DNA of 64,000 nucleotides, taken from contig JALQBC010000015.1 in the NCBI GenBank assembly GCA_023375675.1, positions 434,001 through 498,000 of the forward strand, in the 5' to 3' direction. Positions within the stretch are counted from its first letter, which is position 1. Each line of letters opens with the position of its first letter. Made by a program: the position numbers and the translations under genes. Under the pieces are notes generated by a model. It saw only the letters and a list, made by a program, of their open reading frames with translations, was not told the DNA's origin and ran no database searches. Below are positions 58,963 to 64,000 of the stretch, one piece after another. This DNA comes from Cytospora piceicola (lineage: Eukaryota > Ascomycota > Sordariomycetes > Diaporthales > Cytosporaceae).

Positions 58963-60900
58963 CTGGCAAGCAAATTAAACTAGGTTCAACCCAGTAGTAG
59001 CTTGCCGAGGCCCCTGGCCCGTCAAGATGGGGCTGAGATTTGGGTGTGTTGCAGACTTCTGGTGACTTCGGATGGGTGGTGCTAGTGTTGGAAGCGGCTA
59101 GCGAGTCCCAGAAAACCTCCAGTTAATATCAATAGCTTGTGGCTAAGTACGGAGATGGGACTGTCCGAGGAACCGAGAAGCCAGTGGGCGCAATCGGAGC
59201 GTGTGCGCGGGAATTTACCCATCACCTTGCTCCTGAGAATGAACACTGCAGAAGGAATATGTACGTCTTATTCAGTTGACAGAGGGGGTTTGGAAGTTGA
59301 AATGGGATCAAAAGAGATGAGGTGATATCAAGTGGAGAAGACTCTGGACCCGTTGTTGATCAAAAGTAAGGACGTCCCGCTCATCATCAGAAGACGCCGA
59401 CCATCCCTTCAAATGACACCTTCTCCAGTAAGCGAAACCTTCTGGACAGCGGCAACAATAAGGCCTGCTATACCACTCGAAGAAGACGAACATGAGCAAT
59501 AGCTAGAAGAACAGGGGTCAGTGTGTGGTGCCTGAACTGTATTTAAAAGACCATACTGTGGTGTGGGTATGCACGTAGTACATATGTGCAACATAAGCGC
59601 GCGATGATCAAAGGCGGTGATCAATGTTCCAGAGATTGCGATGCCGCTGCTAGAGATAAAGTAGGAGTGGTAGCGTCCGGGTTGTAGGTAGCGTACGGGA
59701 TCCTGTTGTAGCTTAGACGCCATGTCTTGGAACCGGAATCCCGTATCCATCGATCGGCATGGCCGGACTGGCACATCACGACCGACGTGAGAAGCATGTA
59801 ACCGCAGCTGTGTGACGCAGTCTACAATGCTTTCCGTACATTGAGCTGGCCTGCCATGGTTGTTGCTGTAACTTGTCTGCTTGTATGGCAACACAAGCTG
59901 CGCATCCAAATGAAGCCGGACTCTCAGCGGCGCCGTGGCGGTACAAACCAGTGTCTATGGAAGATAGACTCGTTTCCTGCAACGCCGTGTTCCAGATTTC
60001 CCCAGCAATGGCTTGCAGTGTCTACATAGTAGATTCATCTCATGACGAAGACTCCTCGGGTGCAGGAGCGTGGCTTCGTCGACGGTGTCGTGGCAAGGCA
60101 ATGAAGGAGAACCAAGGAGAACCGCTGGTTTGGAACCATCTTGGAGGTGTGGGTGAACAATGACTTTGTGTTGTTACAACCGCTTCTCTCAAGCCGCTAT
60201 CAGTTGATCAACATAGAGAAAGAAAAGCAATGTCTGGTCAGACAAATGCTGTGTCGTCGAGGTGGCCGTCAGCTTCTGTTGTTGGTGGCGGCACGGAGTA
60301 AAGGTCGCTCGCTCCTGCTAGGGAGATTCGGCAGTTGAATGCATACCCCTCATGCTGCAGTGTCAACAGATGCATGTATGTTGATCTTGCCGTCAGACAT
60401 GTATGTACCTTTTGCGGAAGAGGACTGGAGGAAGATCTAGGAGAAAAAATAAGAGACATCTCACGGCTGTAAAGATGACGGAGATGCTTCAGATAGATTA
60501 ATGGTCATGTGAGGAAGCCTCGATGTTGGGGGGATGGTAATCTGCGGGGGTCTACTAACCCTAACCCGATTTGACCTTGGTGGCTTCACATTGCTCTGGA
60601 GCTTCACCGTCTCCAGCCAGAGAGGAGCGCGTTTGATGCCCCTCAATGCGCGCCTATTGCCGGCAAAATGCAAGAGGAGCACTTCTACTCTTCTGTCTGA
60701 GCTCTGAATAGCTTCTTATACGCCCCAAAAATGGATCCATGAGCCACCAAACTTCCCATCTGCTCAACCTCTCCTCTCCCCGTCCGGTCAGCCTCTCCAT
60801 CTAGACGGAGGAGATCGCATCGCGTCGCAATACCAGGGTTGACTCAACGAATACCTCCACGAAGTAGACGACGACGACAACGACGACGACGACCGCCACC
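58963..60900. other. Divergent intergenic region
   Basis: 1.9 kb contains no supported gene. TAACCCTAACCC lies near 60558, and a CGA/ACG-rich leader directly precedes the dynactin start. Confidence 0.45.
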
Positions 60901-62881
60901 ATGGCTGCTACAACTCCTTACACATACATACAATGCCCCTGCTCCGACCCAGCAAACCTCTCCCGCCACAGCCATAGCGATCTCACTTCCCCGGCACATG
61001 AACTAGACGCCTTCGAGAAGCCCTTCGATCCCAGAGCTCCCCGTGCAAACTACAGCTTGTACCCACTCGAGTACCTGCTCTACTGCGAAGACTGCCACCA
61101 GATCCGTTGTCCAAGATGTATAACAGAGGAGATCGTCACGTACTACTGTCCCAATTGCTTGTTTGAGGTGCCGGGTAGCAACATCAAGAGTGATGGCAAC
61201 AGGTGCGACCACCCCGGAACTGCAGATATTAAGCACACACGTATATATCTGTCCATGTTGGACACGCCATTCTGACCAGTTGCATTATCCATCTAGGTGC
61301 ACCCGCAGCTGCTTCCAATGTCCTGTCTGCATCGCCCCTCTCTCCGTCACAGCAATCGATCCCCCGGTCCCAGCTGACAACGACAACGACAAAGCATACT
61401 CCTCCGCCCTGCCATCCTACATCCTCACCTGTTCCTACTGCTACTGGACGTCCAACGAGATAGGCGTCAAGTTCGACAAGCCAAATGGCATCTATGCACA
61501 GCTCCAAAAGATCCGGAATGGCGGCAAGACACGGCTCACGCCCAAGGAGCGCAAGGATAAGCGGAAGAATGACCCGACTGGCACGGGCAGCCTGACTGGC
61601 GCTTCGAGCCTCGGGACATCGGCGCTGCCGCCCATAGGAGAGGAGGTGCCGCCGAGCAGGGAGAACGTTCACGACGAGAGGAGGGAAGACCTCGACGTCG
61701 AGACGCAATTTTTCAACCTCAAGGCCTTCTACCAGTCGCAGCTGGCCGACTCCTCCGAGAAGGGCGGCCTCACCTCCCTCGGGGAGCTGGGCATCGGCTC
61801 GCCGGGGTCCCTGTCGCGCATCATGAGCCTGTACACGGGCGCGGGGATCCTCGGCGACAAGAAGGCCAAGTCCCGCTCGAACATCATGCGCGAGTCCCTG
61901 GAGCCGGACGAGGGCCTGCAGCTCGCGGACCTGGACGAGGCCGGGGAGATCGAGCGGCTGTACCGGTCCGGCTGGGACGAGACCGCGTCCGCGGACCAGG
62001 CGGCTTCGCAGGCCCCCGTCAACGTCTGCGAGCCCAACCTCCACGGCAAGTCGCGCTTCGTCGACGAGCTCCGGCCCATACCGTACCTCCTGCGCACCAA
62101 GCGGTCGAAGCGGTGCCCCGTCTGCAGGCACATCGTCTCCAAGCCCGAGGCGAAGGTGACCAACACCCGGTTCCGCATCCGCCTGGTGGCGGGTAGTTAC
62201 ATCCCCAGCATTTCCATGCGGCCCCTGCAGGCCACCTCCCTCTCGCAGAGCATAACCGGGAACCCAGCCGGCACATCGCCGTCGTCGTCCTCATCACTGT
62301 CCGGCCCCGCGGCCCTGCTCGCGCCGCTGAGGCCGGTGCAGTACCTCCTGACGTTCAAGAACCCCATCTTCGAGTCGGTCAAGGTCACGCTGGCGACGCC
62401 CTCCGTGACGCCGGGCCGGTTCGCGAGCAAGGTGACGATCCTCTGCCCCGAGTTCGAGATCGACGCCAACACGGACGTCTGGGACGAGGCCCTCAAGGAC
62501 AGGCGGTCGCTCCTCCAGCAGGCCGCGAGGGAGGAGACCCCCGGCGGGTCCCAGCAGCCCTCGGTCGAGCCGGGCAAGGTGTGGGAGCGCGGCCGGAACT
62601 GGGTCACCATCGTCGTCGAGGTCGTGCCCGCGTCCCTGCGCCTGGAGAGGATGAACGCCTCGCTGGTCAGGGCGGAGCGGTTCGGCAAGCGGGAGTTGGA
62701 CCTGGGCCCGTTGAGGGAGGACGAGGATGTGTTGGAGATCCCCATGTTTGTCCGGCTGGAGTGGGAGGCGGATGTGGGACATGAGGACGCCCCCGCTAGA
62801 GACACGCCGGGTGACGGGAGAGAAAAGAGGGAGCTGGCATATTGGTGTGTTATGGGGATTGGGAAGATCAATCAGGATTGA
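60901..62881 (+). CDS. Dynactin subunit p62 (DCTN4)
   Basis: Two exons, 60901-61202 and 61297-62881, give 628 residues. The start ACCATGGCTGC is in a good Kozak setting. Zinc-ligand pairs appear in the family order: YCEDCHQIRCPRC, YYCPNCLFEVPG, CTRSCFQCPVC across the junction, LTCSYCYW, and CPVCRHIV after a long linker. The C-terminal half is a beta-rich domain (FRIRLVAGSYIPSISM, YLLTFKNPIFESVKVTL). The overall match is to dynactin p62, ro-2 in Neurospora. It caps the pointed end of the Arp1 filament and helps dynactin bind cargo and membranes in dynein transport of nuclei and vesicles. The codon usage is strongly GC-biased in the third position, unlike the relic-rich left side. Confidence 0.9.
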
Positions 62882-63269
62882 GGAATCAGAACGGATACGA
62901 GAGAAGAACAAGTCACGATACCCAAATAGAAGCAATTTTCACTATGCAAGTCGCCGCAGCCAAGAGATGAAGACAATTTGTAGGGGCGATGGATGTTTGG
63001 CGATTCATTGACAATGTTTAGACCATGCTTGTTCTATTTTGACAAGCTATCCTGTTCTTAAAACAAGACGCAGAAAACGCCGACATGCCTTCCTTTTAGT
63101 TGCCAATGCCAACCCTTGTCCCATGATCAATTAAAACATTGCCAAATTCGTGTAAGAAAAATCACCAAAACCCCTCAACACCCTTCGGGTATCCTTTTCA
63201 TTTCCTAGCCGGGGAGACAGCCGTCTCACCCGCCCAAGTCATCAAGCACTCATACCGGAGAGAGCACAT
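62882..63269. other. Convergent 3' flanks of p62 and eS7
   Basis: A 388-bp spacer between two convergent genes holds only 3'-UTR-like sequence. Confidence 0.5.
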
Positions 63270-63792
63270 CTAGTACTCAGCAGAGCTGTTCTGGGGGAAC
63301 TCGAAGACGACACCACGGCCGGTAAGCTTGCGGTAGACCTCGGAGTAGGTGTCCAGACGGTAGTCAACACCACCACGCTCCTTCTCGTCGAGGATGACCT
63401 TGAGGGTCTTGGCACCGTCCTCCTTGGTGCGGAGACGCTTGCCGACGATCTCGACGGGGAAGACGAGGTCGGTCAGGATGGCGTCGTGGACGGCAGTCAG
63501 AGTGCGGCTGCGAGGGCGCTTCTGGGTCTGGGTGTTGCGAGAGCGGGTGGAGCGCTTGGGGCGGGGTAGGATGCGACGCGAGGCCAGGATCAGGACGTGG
63601 CGGTCGGAGAACTTCTTCTCCAGCTCACGGGTGAGGCTAAAAGGACGTGGTCATCAGTATGATACGAACGATATGTGGGTGGAGGGATTTGAGGGTGTAG
63701 TAGACTTACCGCTGCTGGACGCGGTGGAATCCCTGCAGGGAAGGGACGGGGACAAAGATGACAATAGCCTTCTTGCCGTGACCAACCTCGAT
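63270..63792 (-). CDS. rps7: 40S ribosomal protein eS7 (RPS7), C-terminal exons; N-terminus outside the window
   Basis: Exons 63792-63710 and 63636-63270 encode the last ~149 residues. The first reads [19 protein letters not shown] and the second [22 protein letters not shown], then [29 protein letters not shown] and FEFPQN...AEY before the stop. These are unmistakable eS7 segments. The remainder, 63793-64000, is intron; the N-terminal exon(s) lie beyond the right edge. Codons are strongly C-ending, as for a highly expressed gene. The protein is part of the 40S small subunit and helps 18S rRNA processing. Confidence 0.95.
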
Positions 63793-64000
63793 CTATTGAA
63801 GATCACAAAGTTAGCCTGCGAGCTCCCGGATGGTCTGTCTTGTCAAGAACAGAATCCGTGGACCGCTTCCCGTCCTATTCCGCCTATTCCACATTGTACT
63901 CGAGTGTTTCTGATTGTATGTGTGCAGCGAGAATGGATCGCAATTGGATCGCAACATCTCTCGAAGTTCGAAGTATTTCGTTGCAGACAAACGGTCGTCG

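Noticed and set aside
61229..62131. 300-codon minus-strand frame
   Set aside because: Antisense shadow of the GC-rich dynactin p62 exon; composition (Arg/Gly/Ala/Leu-rich) is typical of a shadow frame.
1..64000. CRISPR array or prokaryotic operon features
   Set aside because: Spliced eukaryotic genes throughout; no spacer-separated repeats.

Overview
The window is nuclear DNA of a filamentous ascomycete, probably a Sordariomycete (inference). The genes carry short GT-AG introns (mostly 51-94 nt). The families are fungal: a bifunctional diterpene cyclase, SAT4/rhodopsin-type membrane proteins, an FTR1/FET3 iron-uptake pair, a QDE-2-like Argonaute, Ure2-like GSTs and a dynactin p62 subunit. 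About half the window is intergenic and holds several decayed genes. All exon junctions given here come from reading splice sites and frame by eye; no alignment was run.

Layout. 1-267: start of a glycosyltransferase-like type II membrane protein that runs off the left edge. 1.4-17.5 kb: a diterpenoid biosynthetic cluster with a bifunctional copalyl-diphosphate/kaurene-type synthase (-), a SAM methyltransferase (+), a small GPI-type surface protein (-), two divergent cytochrome P450s and a 14-TM MFS transporter (+). No GGPP synthase and no pathway transcription factor lie within it. 19.3-20.8 kb: a rhodopsin-domain membrane protein. 21.8-25.1 kb: a catalytically intact Argonaute. 25-30 kb: gene-poor, with a 10/20-bp minisatellite, a decayed gene at 27.7-28.5 kb and one small glycine-rich gene. 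30.1-34.3 kb: divergent FTR1 permease and FET3 ferroxidase, with perfect SreA-type GATA motifs between them. 34.6-35.4 kb: a broken kinase. 37.3-38.1 kb: a membrane protein.

38.5-43.7 kb holds two striking items. One is a decayed fragment of a second diterpene cyclase, about 37 kb from the intact one. The other is a gasdermin-like gene convergent with a subtilisin-like protease gene, the arrangement known for the HET-Q1/HET-Q2 cell-death pair of Podospora. 44.3-46.7 kb: a zinc-finger/STAND-associated type protein. 48-51 kb: two GSTs of different classes. 52.1-53.7 kb: a secreted GH30 endo-1,6-beta-glucanase. 54 kb: remains of a secreted dipeptidyl-peptidase. 55.9-59 kb: a large fungal protein of unknown function. 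60.9-62.9 kb: dynactin p62. 63.3 kb to the right edge: ribosomal protein eS7 (partial).

How the genes work together. The cyclase would build the diterpene skeleton, the P450s and methyltransferase decorate it, and the MFS protein could export it. FTR1 and FET3 form the high-affinity reductive iron uptake complex. The gasdermin-like protein and protease are a candidate regulated cell-death module. The right-hand 10 kb is ordinary housekeeping sequence, so the left 55 kb looks like an accessory block beside a core region.
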